Part shown: positions 10,318-18,065 of the stretch, piece after piece | Numbering within the stretch: position 1 is the first letter of the stretch | Layout: every line of letters begins with the position of its first letter | Origin: Saprospiraceae bacterium | Lineage (GTDB): Bacteria > Bacteroidota > Bacteroidia > Chitinophagales > Saprospiraceae | Length of the DNA stretch: 35,380 nucleotides | Assembly (NCBI GenBank): GCA_016714785.1 | Contig: JADKCC010000064.1 | Coordinates: forward strand, 1 to 35,380 | Direction of reading: 5' to 3' | Position numbers and translations under genes: made by a program | Notes under the pieces: generated by a model | The model's input: only the letters and a program-made list of their open reading frames with translations | What the model was told of the DNA's origin: nothing | Databases searched by the model: none

Positions 10318-11238
10318 CTATCTTCTTTTTTTCTGAAGCATGTACTCCAATCCATTTTTACCTTGTAAGCCACCGGTGTGCAAGTAAAGAATAGTAGTTT
10401 TTGGCGCAAATCTACCATTGGCTATCATATCCATAAGTGCGTACATATTTGCCGTTATATACATGATCTAAAGCAATATCTGTTTCTTTTTCAAAGGATG
10501 TTATAAAATCCAAAAGCGACTGATCCCACTTGGCATAGCCTCCAAAATGATAGTCAGTAAGGACCGTTAATTTATCTTTATTTTTTTCTTTGACAAGTTT
10601 TAATATTTCATCATACAGATGCTCCGATTTTAAGGATGAAATGGCAATAATCTTAGAAAGCAGTGATGACGATGACATTAATCCCGCAGTGGTTCCGCCT
10701 GTGCCTGCTGCCAATACAATGATGTCTGGTACTGGCATATTAGCAACAATAACTTCATCTATGATCTCTGCTACACCTCGGAGCGCTAGTTCATTAGTAC
10801 CACCTTCTGGTATAATGATTGGATTTTGGTAATTTGATAGGATATATTGGACTTCTGGAGCATTTTCTTTGAGCTGATATGCTGTTCTACCTATGGGATA
10901 TAGTTTCATACCTGTGGACATGCAGTATTTTAACGTAGGATTATTTAGATCTATTTCTCCACGAATGATGGCAGCACTGGGTATATTTAATGCAAAACAA
11001 GCAGCAGCAGTTGCATGTATATGATTAGAAAAGCACCACCAAACGTGATTGCGCAGTCGCAATTTGTAACTTTAATTTTTTCTAGATTGTATTTTAGTTT
11101 CCGCCATTTGTTGCCAGATACCAACGGGTGTATAAGATCGTCTCGCTTTATATATAGATTTATACCTTTAGCTACAGTGAGAGTTGTCTCAATAGGATAA
11201 ACAGGACTTAGGAGATTTACATCTAAGTGCGATACCAC
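10318..11238 (-). CDS. PLP-dependent ACC deaminase / D-cysteine desulfhydrase family protein, frameshifted
   Basis: This family of fold-type II PLP enzymes includes 1-aminocyclopropane-1-carboxylate deaminase and D-cysteine desulfhydrase; sequence alone does not separate them here. The start region contains LYIKRDDLIHPLVSGNKWRK, with the PLP lysine in SGNKWRK, then TFGGAFSNHIHATAAAC (read across a shift near 11030), NPIIIPEGGTNELALRGVAE, AAGTGGTTAGL (phosphate-binding loop), YHFGGYAKWD, and after a second shift near 10435 MYALMDMIANGRFAPKTTIL and LHTGGLQGKNGLEYML. The 307-codon span matches the family. The proposed start is GTG at 11236-11238, three bases after the stop of the upstream histidine kinase, so the two are likely co-translated. 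Substrate is unknown; many Bacteroidota homologues are annotated only as putative deaminases. Confidence 0.83.
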
Positions 11239-11241
11239 AGA

Positions 11242-13014
11242 TTATTGAAATTTTATTCTGATAAGAACGGACATGCCTTGAGCATTTTCACTATCCATTG
11301 TGATGGTGCCGTGCATGTAATTTACCCTAGATTTAATATTTTCAAGTCCCATACCTTTTCGGCGAAGATTATTCTGTTCAAAACCAATACCATCATCTTC
11401 ATATTGGATCACCAATTCATCATCTTCGGTATTGATTTGTATTAAAATCTCATGAGCTTGCGCATGTTTTAAACTGTTATTGAGCAATTCCTGAATGATT
11501 CTATAGACAGATAAGGAGATCATCTTGTCTATTTTTCTGGCATTTCATAGTATTGGAAGTCTATATCTGGATATCCTTCGCCTTCAAATCTATTGACTAA
11601 ATCCTTTATAGCTGGGACTAAGCCTAAATTTTGAAGAGATCCAGGCTGCAAATTACGAGAAATAGTGCGCACTTCTTCTACAGCAATATCGAGCAATTTA
11701 TGCGCTTTATCATATTCTTTCATTTCTAGTAAGTCTGCTTTTTTTTGAACTCACTTGATCAAATTGCAACTTTATTGTACTTAATAATCCGCCCAAACTG
11801 TCATGTAAGTCTTTGGCTATGCGTTCTCTTTCTATTTCTTGCCCTTCGATGACGTATCTCATACTGCTCATCTTGATGTTGTCTTCGAGTTCCCTTATTT
11901 TTTGATGATTGATTTCTTCTTTTTGTTCAGTGATGATTTTAGTTGTACTGATTCGTTGATCATAAAATTGAATAATAAAATAAATAGAAAGTAAAACCAC
12001 AAACAACCCAATAGCTAATACATAGAGCGTACGTCGTTGAGCTGTATTTTTTGCAATTTCGTAATCTTTTTCTATCTTGAGTAGTTCAAAACTTTTTCTT
12101 TTCTTTAGTGCCATATTTCAGTGCTAAGTTGGTAAAAGATTCCAATCTATTTTTATTAAGGATGCTATCATTAAGCATAGTATAGCTCATCAGGTAGGTA
12201 TAAGCTTTGTCAAATTGTCCAGCTTTATTATAAACATCACTTAATTCTTTGTAGATAAATTTACGCAATTCGCTAAAAGGTTGGTAGGGTAGTATATTTA
12301 AACTTTTAAGAAGGTATTTTGATGATTTATTAAAATCATTTTTAAGTTTATTTATGTAACCGATATGAAAAAGACTTTTAGCTGACAACTCTCTACTATT
12401 GAAATTAGAACTGATATTGAAAGCATAAAAGGCAGTAACCAACGCACTGTCCAATTCAAAACTATTCTCAAAGGAAGATATTTTGTCGAATAATATTCTG
12501 ATTAAGAGGGTAGTATCATTCAGTTTTTATTGATACTCATGGTCTTAGCAAGGTATTGAATAGATAAGTCATGATCACCACGTGCTTTATATGTTTGATT
12601 TAAATCAAAAAAAACCTGTGCAAGTTTATGAAGATTATTATTTTTATCGTAAAAAGTAGCCAAATTTTGAAGCAGTTGTATAGCTTCTGTGTAGAATCCT
12701 GCATCTGTATATCGCCTAGCAATAGCGTGATTAGTCTCATTTATACCTTCAATATCTTTGGTAGCTTTAAAATGATCTAATGCCCAGTTGTAATATTTTA
12801 AAGATTTTTCATACTCGGCAAAAACATCTCCTTCATAGTCTCCCAATTTAATATAGACTTCTGCCAGTGTTTTATTATCATTATTGTTTCTGGCTAATTC
12901 TAGTAATTTATTTAGGTCTTGGTAGGAGTAAGTACTATCTCTATTGAACTGTGCATAAGTCAGGTCAGTATTAGTGAAAATAAAAAATATACAAACAAAG
13001 ATTTTAAAATACAA
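11242..13014 (-). CDS. TPR-containing sensor histidine kinase (HisKA_3 type), frameshifted
   Basis: The N-terminus is a signal peptide (FKIFVCIFFIFTNTDLTYAQ) followed by tetratricopeptide-like helices (LAEVYIKLGDYEGDVFAEYE, EKSLKYYNWALDHFKA, KLAQVFFDLNQTYKARGDHD, about 12520-12960, and again 12120-12450). A single membrane helix (TLYVLAIGLFVVLLSIYFII, about 11975-12035) leads to a coiled coil and a HisKA_3 H-box ERIAKDLHDSLGG, an N-box SVYRIIQELLNNSLKHAQA, DDGIGF and a G-box GMGLENIKSRV. It should sense a periplasmic signal and phosphorylate a NarL-type regulator, most plausibly the one at 13949. Four frame changes split a 591-codon span. The start chosen is TTG at 13012-13014; no ATG is in frame nearby. 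The PLP enzyme follows after 3 bases. Confidence 0.87.
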
Positions 13015-13215
13015 AATATCTTAGAATATTAAAAAGTGTAAATTTAGTAGTTATTTTTGAAATTTATAGTTTTAAGAAATGTTATTGTGATTGTCAATAG
13101 CAACTTAAAAAAACTTGAAGCTAAACGGACAACCTTGATTCTTAGAAGAGAAGATGAATTCCTAAAATAATAAGGACATTCATAACATTAAGATTAAATG
13201 AATTGAAGTGAAAAG

Positions 13216-13250
13216 AAAAGCTTTCAACTTTCTGAAAGCTTTTACTTTTA
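13216..13250. terminator. Perfect 11-bp stem hairpin, terminator-like
   Basis: AAAAGCTTTCA (13216-13226) is the exact reverse complement of TGAAAGCTTTT (13233-13243), with a six-base loop, followed by ACTTTTA on the plus strand; the stem itself ends in A/T tracts on both sides. It could end transcription in either direction. The nearest candidate source on the minus strand is the small ORF at 13542-13742, about 300 bases upstream. Confidence 0.5.
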
Positions 13251-13348
13251 ATGCAACAGTCAAATCCCAATGAGTATTTACAACTTTATATAAAAGGACT
13301 ATGCCTAATAAATTTCGAATTATGGACCAATAATTAAGATCAATATTC

Positions 13349-13431
13349 GAGCTGGGTGGGTAATTTGGGGTCTTAATTCTTTTGAAACACCCAAAATCTG
13401 TTAAAAATTACCAAATACCTTCACCCAACTC
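13349..13431. repeat. Nested inverted repeat able to form a long RNA hairpin
   Basis: GAGCTGGGTG (13349-13358) pairs 9 of 10 with CACCCAACTC (13422-13431), and the tenth pair is G-U if the minus strand is transcribed. Directly inside, GGTAATTT (13359-13366) pairs exactly with AAATTACC (13405-13412), with a further GGGT/ACCC pair (13368-13371 with 13389-13392). The fold has an asymmetric bulge (13413-13421). Function unknown. Confidence 0.5.
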
Positions 13432-13541
13432 GCCTATTGCTCATTCCGTAAACCTAAAAAAGAGAATATTTATCTGCGAAACTTTCTTTAAGGTTTCGCT
13501 CAATATATTTTTAAAAGGAGCATAAAAAAAATAAGCTAATT

Positions 13542-13742
13542 TTATTCATGCTCCCTACCAAGACTCATGTTGTAGGTGGATGTATGACAAACTTCTTTAT
13601 CACTCATGACCACGCGGACGAAGTTGAGATTTTGGGTATCAGGTGTCAATTCACTTTTGATTGACCATTTATGACCTATTAGACTCACTATTACTAATAG
13701 GATGGTCACTAAATTTCTGATATCCAAAATCTCCTTCCTCAT
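13542..13742 (-). CDS. Possible 66-residue membrane protein
   Basis: An ATG-started ORF with one strongly hydrophobic segment near the N-terminus (LVTILLVIVSLIGH, about residues 11-24) and a polar C-terminal part ending SLGREHE. No family is recognised. It is uninterrupted in an area where real genes are often broken, and it lies between the sensor kinase and the response regulator gene, divergent from the latter. No clear Bacteroidota promoter was found upstream, though a palindrome at 13763-13781 lies about 20 bases before its start. It could also be a chance ORF. Confidence 0.35.
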   Translation of the reverse strand: MRKEILDIRNLVTILLVIVSLIGHKWSIKSELTPDTQNLNFVRVVMSDKEVCHTSTYNMSLGREHE

Positions 13743-13762
13743 CGATTACTTCTTTATATTAT

Positions 13763-13781
13763 ATCACATTTTAAGTGTGAT
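13763..13781. promoter_or_regulatory. Imperfect palindrome in the regulator upstream region
   Basis: ATCACATTTTAAGTGTGAT: the arms ATCACA and TGTGAT are exact inverted copies and the centre is partly symmetric. It lies between the response regulator gene and the small ORF at 13542-13742 and could be an operator for a dimeric regulator. Function is inferred from position only. Confidence 0.3.
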
Positions 13782-13897
13782 TATTTTATCAACTTTTGAC
13801 ATTACAAAGGTGCGAACATTTGAAAATCTAAACATCATTGAAAACACCGATTTTTAATTATGGGGGTTTACCCGAAGTTTTATAGGTAAAAACACAG

Positions 13898-13905
13898 TAA
13901 CTTTG
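13898..13905 (+). promoter_or_regulatory. Bacteroidota-type -7 element for the response regulator
   Basis: TAACTTTG matches TAnnTTTG, 43 bases before the ATG at 13949. No clear TTTG -33 element was seen at the right distance. Confidence 0.5.
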
Positions 13906-13948
13906 TATCTTGAAATTATTAATAATCAAACCGTTTAATATAACATTT

Positions 13949-14599
13949 ATGATAAATATATTAATTGCAGACGACCACACTATGTTTGTAGATGGTATGG
14001 AGTCTATTTTGAAATCTGAGCCGGACTTTTTTGTTGTAGGGCGAAGTTATGATGGTCCATCAGTAATTGAGTTTCTAGCAAGTAACTCAGTAGATTTGGT
14101 GCTTTTGGATGTTAATTTGCCAGGTATGAATGGTATAGAAGTGTGTAAAGAGATAAATGCCAATCACACAGATGTAAAAGTACTGGCTATATCAATGTTT
14201 AATGAAGAGAGTTTTGTTTCAGAGATCCTCAATCATGGCGCAAAAGGATATATCCTTAAAAATACAGGACGAGATGAGTTGCTCAAAGCCATTAGAACAG
14301 TTGCAAATGGCGAGTCCTACTTTTCAAAAGATGTCACAGAAACAATCATGAAAGGGTTGATGAACCAACGAAAAGCATCTGCCAAAAGTGCCGCTTTTTT
14401 TCCAAAACTATCTAGAAGAGAAAAAGAAGTTTTAAAACTCATCGCTCAAGAATTTACCACCCAAGAGATTGCAGATAGCTTGTTTATCAGCTTAAAAACG
14501 GTAGAGTCACATCGCAGTAGCTTATTGTCCAAACTCAACGCAAGGAATAGTGTAGGATTAGTGAGGATTGCTATGGAAAATAACTTACTAGAAGGGTAG
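13949..14599 (+). CDS. NarL/FixJ-type response regulator
   Basis: An intact 216-residue protein: receiver domain followed by a LuxR-type DNA-binding helix-turn-helix. The start at 13949 (MINILIADDHTMFVDG) is preferred over an upstream in-frame start at 13910 because it places the acidic pair (Asp8, Asp9) at the normal distance from the N-terminus and lies downstream of the -7 element. The phosphoacceptor is Asp54 in LVLLDVNLPGMNG; the conserved lysine is in GAKGYILKNTG. The HTH region reads LSRREKEVLKLIAQEFTTQE, then ISLKTVESHRSSLLSKLNAR. It is the natural partner of the HisKA_3 kinase at 11242-13014, since that kinase class normally pairs with NarL-type regulators. Target genes are unknown. 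Confidence 0.93.
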   Translation: MINILIADDHTMFVDGMESILKSEPDFFVVGRSYDGPSVIEFLASNSVDLVLLDVNLPGMNGIEVCKEINANHTDVKVLAISMFNEESFVSEILNHGAKGYILKNTGRDELLKAIRTVANGESYFSKDVTETIMKGLMNQRKASAKSAAFFPKLSRREKEVLKLIAQEFTTQEIADSLFISLKTVESHRSSLLSKLNARNSVGLVRIAMENNLLEG

Positions 14600-14882
14600 T
14601 ATTGAAATGATAATAATGCAAGCCCTATTTATTAAGAACAGAAAATAGTCCTTATTACCTAGTATATTGAATAAAAATAGAAAATTTAATCTTCGCAAAA
14701 GAGAAGCAATAGCTATTAACACAACATTCATAAGCCAAGAAAGTAAATGGCTAAGTTATATTTTTTAATATACCCAACTATGCAAATAACAGTGTTACAA
14801 ACACCATCTTATTTTATGTTTATACCTTATATATTGTAAAGATAAACTTAATATTTGAAAAGTAGGAGGCTTCCTAAAAAGC

Positions 14883-15029
14883 TTATAAATATTTAAAAAA
14901 TAGATATATCAGACCAATGACTACAAGCGTAACGATAATCGCAACTTTAAAGAATTTTTTTTCTTCTTTAATATCTTGAGCTGATAATGCTTCTTTTCTT
15001 GGGGATGCTTTAACTTTATATTTTGACAT
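14883..15029 (-). CDS. Small single-pass membrane protein, 48 residues
   Basis: From the ATG at 15027-15029 the protein starts MSKYKVKASPRKEALSAQDI, with a charged, mostly helical N-terminal half (residues 1-27), and ends in one membrane helix (VAIIVTLVVIGLIYLFFKYL, residues 29-48) directly before the stop. The codon pattern, clean N-out/TM-C architecture and lack of frameshifts make a real gene likely. The C-terminal anchor suggests a tail-anchored inner-membrane protein. No function is recognised. It lies about 250 bases downstream of kdsA on the same strand. Confidence 0.6.
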   Translation of the reverse strand: MSKYKVKASPRKEALSAQDIKEEKKFFKVAIIVTLVVIGLIYLFFKYL

Positions 15030-15182
15030 GACTTGATATTTAAATAAGGCACTAAAGTAGTTATTTTTATTGAATTTTCAAAAAATACAGTTCAAAAAAT
15101 GCAGGCTTATTTCTATCTTGTTGATATATAATAGAATAGATTTGGTGTCGTCCAAAGTTTTTACTCAAAATACAAATTTCAC

Positions 15183-15190
15183 TACCTTTG
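15183..15190 (+). promoter_or_regulatory. Orphan Bacteroidota-type -7 element
   Basis: TACCTTTG matches TAnnTTTG on the plus strand, opposite to the neighbouring genes. Directly downstream (15203-15250) is a 15-codon ORF (MPELVAKSNLKIHFA) and then the 3' end of kdsA on the other strand. It may drive a short RNA, a leader peptide or a lost gene. Confidence 0.35.
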
Positions 15191-15284
15191 CAGAGATTAA
15201 ATATGCCAGAATTGGTTGCTAAATCAAATTTGAAAATCCATTTTGCTTAGCTAAATGGTGTTGTTATATTTCTTATTAAATTTG

Positions 15285-16115
15285 CTAATCAACAAGAGCT
15301 TGTCTTATATTAACTAGTTTTATTAATAAAGCTTCTAACTGTGCCAGCGGTAACATATTGGCTGCATCAGATTTGGCTTCGGAAGGATTTGGGTGCGTTT
15401 CTAAAAAGATACCATCAGCACCAACAGCAATGGCTGCTTTGGCGATAGTGCCGATTAATCCAGGTTTCCCACCCGTTACGCCGGAAGGCTGGTTGGGTTG
15501 TTGCAGTGAGTGAGTACAATCCATAATAATAGGTACACCAAATGATTGCATCACAGGTATGCCGCGAAAATCTACCACTAAATCTTGGTAGCCAAATGTA
15601 TTGCCACGTTCAGTCAGCATTACTTTTTCATTATTACATTCTCTCACCTTATGCACTGCATGTATCATTGATTCCGGGCTCATAAATTGTCCCTTTTTAA
15701 TATTGACCACCTTACCAGTATTGGCTGCTGCTGCTATCAGAGAAGTTTGCCTGCAAAGAAAAGCGGGAATTTGCAAAATGTCCACATATTCAGCTGCGAT
15801 GGCGGCTTCTTCGTCTGTATGAATATCTGTAGTGACTGGCAGGTCAAAAGCCTCTGCTACTTTTCTTATAATTTTGAGGGCTTTTTCGTCGCCGATACCT
15901 GTAAATGAGTGGATAGATGAACGATTTGCTTTACGATAAGATCCTTTGAAAACATAAGGGATCTTAAGGTCAGAAGTAATTCTTTTTACTTTTTCTGCTA
16001 TGTCCATTGCCATAGTTTCTGACTCTATGGCACATGGTCCAGCGATAAGAAAAAAGTTATTAGAAGTACGATGACTTATGTTTTTTATTGAAGGAACTAG
16101 TGAATATGTCTGCAT
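15285..16115 (-). CDS. kdsA: 3-deoxy-8-phosphooctulonate synthase (KDO8P synthase)
   Basis: KdsA condenses phosphoenolpyruvate with arabinose-5-phosphate to KDO-8-phosphate, the precursor of the KDO sugar of lipopolysaccharide. The 276-residue frame is intact. Diagnostic segments: FLIAGPCAIES (residues 22-32), FKGSYRKANRSS, TDIHTDEEAAIAAEYVDILQ, IPAFLCRQTSLI, NIKKGQFMSPESM, LTERGNTFGYQDLVVDFR and GIFLETHPNPSEAKSDAANM. Cys28 in GPCAIES, with the His in DCTHSLQQP and the Glu and Asp near the C-terminus, is the metal-binding set of the metal-dependent KDO8P synthases (Aquifex type); the metal-free E. coli type has Asn at the cysteine position. It follows the DUF4159 gene by about 40 bases on the same strand. 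Confidence 0.95.
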   Translation of the reverse strand: MQTYSLVPSIKNISHRTSNNFFLIAGPCAIESETMAMDIAEKVKRITSDLKIPYVFKGSYRKANRSSIHSFTGIGDEKALKIIRKVAEAFDLPVTTDIHTDEEAAIAAEYVDILQIPAFLCRQTSLIAAAANTGKVVNIKKGQFMSPESMIHAVHKVRECNNEKVMLTERGNTFGYQDLVVDFRGIPVMQSFGVPIIMDCTHSLQQPNQPSGVTGGKPGLIGTIAKAAIAVGADGIFLETHPNPSEAKSDAANMLPLAQLEALLIKLVNIRQALVD

Positions 16116-16158
16116 GATAATAGTTAAATGTAATTAATAAGTGAATGAGCTTAAAGAT

Positions 16159-16801
16159 CTAATAACCAAAAACATATTGTACAATATTTGCTCCCATTTT
16201 TAGGGCTTTTATTCTCACATCTTCAGGGTCTTTATGTACTTCTGGGTCTTCCCATCCATCACCGAGATCTGATTCATAAGAATAAAAACACACCAATCTA
16301 CCTTCCCAAATTAAACCATAGCCTCTTGCTGGTTTTTCATCATGTTTATGAATTTTGGGTACTCCATTTTCAAACTTATACTTTTGATTGTAGATAGGAT
16401 GATCGAAAGGCAACTCTACAAAGGCTAGTTCAGGAAATACCTTTTCATTGCTACTCGTACAAAAGGATCCATACCGTAATTGTCATCTATATGCAAAAAC
16501 CTCCAGCAATTAAATAATTTCTTAAGTTTTCAGCATCGGCTGTGGTAAATACCACATTCCCATGCCCAGTCATGTGAACTAAAGGATAGTTAAACAATTC
16601 AATACTTCCAGCATCAACAACGGCATATTCAGGATCTATATTAGTACCTAAAAATTTATTACAAAATGCAGAAAGATTGACTAAAGAAGTTGGGTTCGCG
16701 TACCAATCGCCGCCACCACCATATTTAAGTAAACCTATCTTAATCGATGGGCCACTAAAGGCAAGAAAGAAAGGAAGGATTAATATAATTATATATTTCA
16801 T
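16159..16801 (-). CDS. DUF4159 domain secreted protein, one frameshift
   Basis: The start at 16801 gives a signal peptide (MKYIIILILPFFLAFSG), so the product is exported. The body reads IGLLKYGGGGDWYANPTSLV, YPLVHMTGHGNVVFT and, after a single frame change near 16490, FLHIDDNYGMDPFVR, LPFDHPIYNQKYKFENG, RGYGLIWEGRLVCFYSYES and MGANIVQYVFGY at the end. This is the DUF4159 pattern, a domain of glutamine-amidotransferase-like fold whose function is not established. The span is 214 codons plus one extra base. It is the likely first gene of a pair with kdsA. Confidence 0.85.
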
Positions 16802-17194
16802 TTTGGTATATTAAGATGAGTTATTAACACAAACTAGGATTATATCGTTTAAATATTTAGTGTAAAAGTACTAAAAGTACTGTATTTTCTCAATTAAGTC
16901 TCTTTGACATTTATTTACAATATTGAGTAAGCTCCGAAAAGTATAATTTTGCTACAAAGGCACAAATACACAAAAAAGCCCAAATTCCATATAGTTAATA
17001 ATCAATATTTTAAAAACCTTAGAGTCTTAGTGGCATTTCATCATTTTTGGCTTTTAGGAGTGAACTCAATCTTACACTTTGATGTTAACTCACAAAGTAC
17101 TATATTTATAAGATTACTACTAAATGAACTATATAACTTATGGCATTTTAACTCCTGTGTTAGATAGTTTTTTTATTGGTAGTAACCATTGATC
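16802..17194. other. Intergenic stretch with a degenerate inverted repeat and a possible promoter
   Basis: No gene is supported. TTG at 16923-16925 followed after 18 bases by TAATTTTG (16944-16951) resembles a Bacteroidota promoter on the plus strand, but only an inverted-repeat element follows it (described separately at 16951-17034). Confidence 0.5.
16951..17034. repeat. Degenerate MITE-like inverted repeat (CACAAAG/CTTAGTG type)
   Basis: GCTACAAAGGCACAAATACA (16951-16970) and CCTTAGAGTCTTAGTGGC (17017-17034) are imperfect inverted copies (about two thirds of positions match). The words resemble a repeat I recall from many bacterial intergenic regions, of the form GCCACAAAGGCACAAAGACAC with an inverted copy ending in TTAGTGGC. 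Recognition is from memory; a genome-wide search would settle it. Confidence 0.4.
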
Positions 17195-17894
17195 TTACGC
17201 CATCTCATTTTTTAGTACGCCTTTGATGGCTTCAGAAACGATATTTGCGTGCATTTTTGAATTTCCTTTTTCTCGATCTACAAAAGTAATTGGCACTTCT
17301 TTCAGTTTAAAGCCTTTATTCCAAGCATAGTATTTCATTTCTATCTGAAATGTATAACCTATAAATCTGATTTTTTCCAAGTCTAGGGCTTTCAATACTT
17401 TATTCTTATAACAGATGAAGCCAGCAGTAGGATCATTGACAGGCAGCCAAGTTATAGACTTTACATATAACGAAGCACCATACGAAAGTACTAAACGATC
17501 TTTTGACCAGTTTTTGATATTACCACCTTTTACATACCTACTTCCTATGGCTACGTCAGCACCGTTTTGGCAAGCATCGAGCAATCTAGGCAAATCATCT
17601 GGATTGTGACTAAAATCTGCATCCATTTCAAAGATATAGTCAAAGTTATGTGCTAAACCATATTTAAAACCTGCAATATAAGCAGTGCCTAACCTAGTTT
17701 TCCTTCACGTTGTAATAGATGAATTTTGAGTCTTTTTGTTGTAGTATTTTTACAATTTCACCTGTGCCATCTGGTGAATTGTCATCTACTATCAGGACTG
17801 AAAACTGAGCACCTTGTTTTAACACAGCATCAATGATTGAATGTATGTTTTCAATTTCGTTATAAGTAGGTATGATTACTAAACAAGTGTCCAA
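17195..17894 (-). CDS. Polyprenol-phosphate mannosyltransferase (GT2, dolichol-phosphate mannose synthase-like), frameshifted
   Basis: A family 2 glycosyltransferase transferring a hexose from a nucleotide sugar to polyprenol phosphate at the inner membrane face. The start region reads LVIIPTYNEIENIHSIIDAV and SVLIVDDNSPDGTGEIV; the acid pair is in FEMDADFSHNPDDLPRLL, followed by DVAIGSRYVKGGNIKNWS and PVNDPTAGFICYKNKVLKAL. The end, KLKEVPITFVDREKGNSKM, is typical of bacterial Dpm1-like proteins without membrane helices. About 233 codons. One break near 17690-17705 is explained by two missing bases, in an A run and a T run (EKLGLGTAYIAGF is expected). The start is TTG at 17892-17894; no better start is seen. 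The E1 gene lies about 170 bases upstream on the same strand. Confidence 0.87.
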
Positions 17895-18065
17895 TTGTTG
17901 ATCTATTCTTAATTAAAAAAAATTATAACGTTGTGTTGGTAGCTTTTAGCGTCCAATCAAAGAAAATTATTGCAAATATTAGAAAAAATATTATATTTAC
18001 AAATGTTTTAAGATTAGTTTATGATTTTTTATTAAAATAACTCAATATTTTTTTAGAACAGGTTG

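Larger units (their letters stand above)
13015..13541. other. Intergenic stretch without a recognised gene, rich in inverted repeats
   Basis: No coding region could be supported here. It holds a perfect 11-bp hairpin at 13216-13243 and a larger nested inverted repeat at 13349-13431, described separately. The rest is AT-rich sequence with many stops on both strands. Confidence 0.6.

Noticed and set aside
10987..11062. Separate small genes from the overlapping minus-strand ORFs
   Set aside because: Both are parts of one PLP enzyme joined by a frameshift; the TFGGAFSNH motif spans the junction.
13014..14600. Hybrid or phosphorelay kinase
   Set aside because: The kinase has no receiver domain; the receiver is in a separate, divergent regulator gene.
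14600..14882. Possible gene downstream of the response regulator
   Set aside because: Only AT-rich sequence with stops in all frames; nothing supportable.
16949..17167. 72-codon plus-strand ORF after a promoter-like sequence
   Set aside because: Its N-terminal half is the translation of the degenerate inverted repeat at 16951-17034, and it has no protein-like features.
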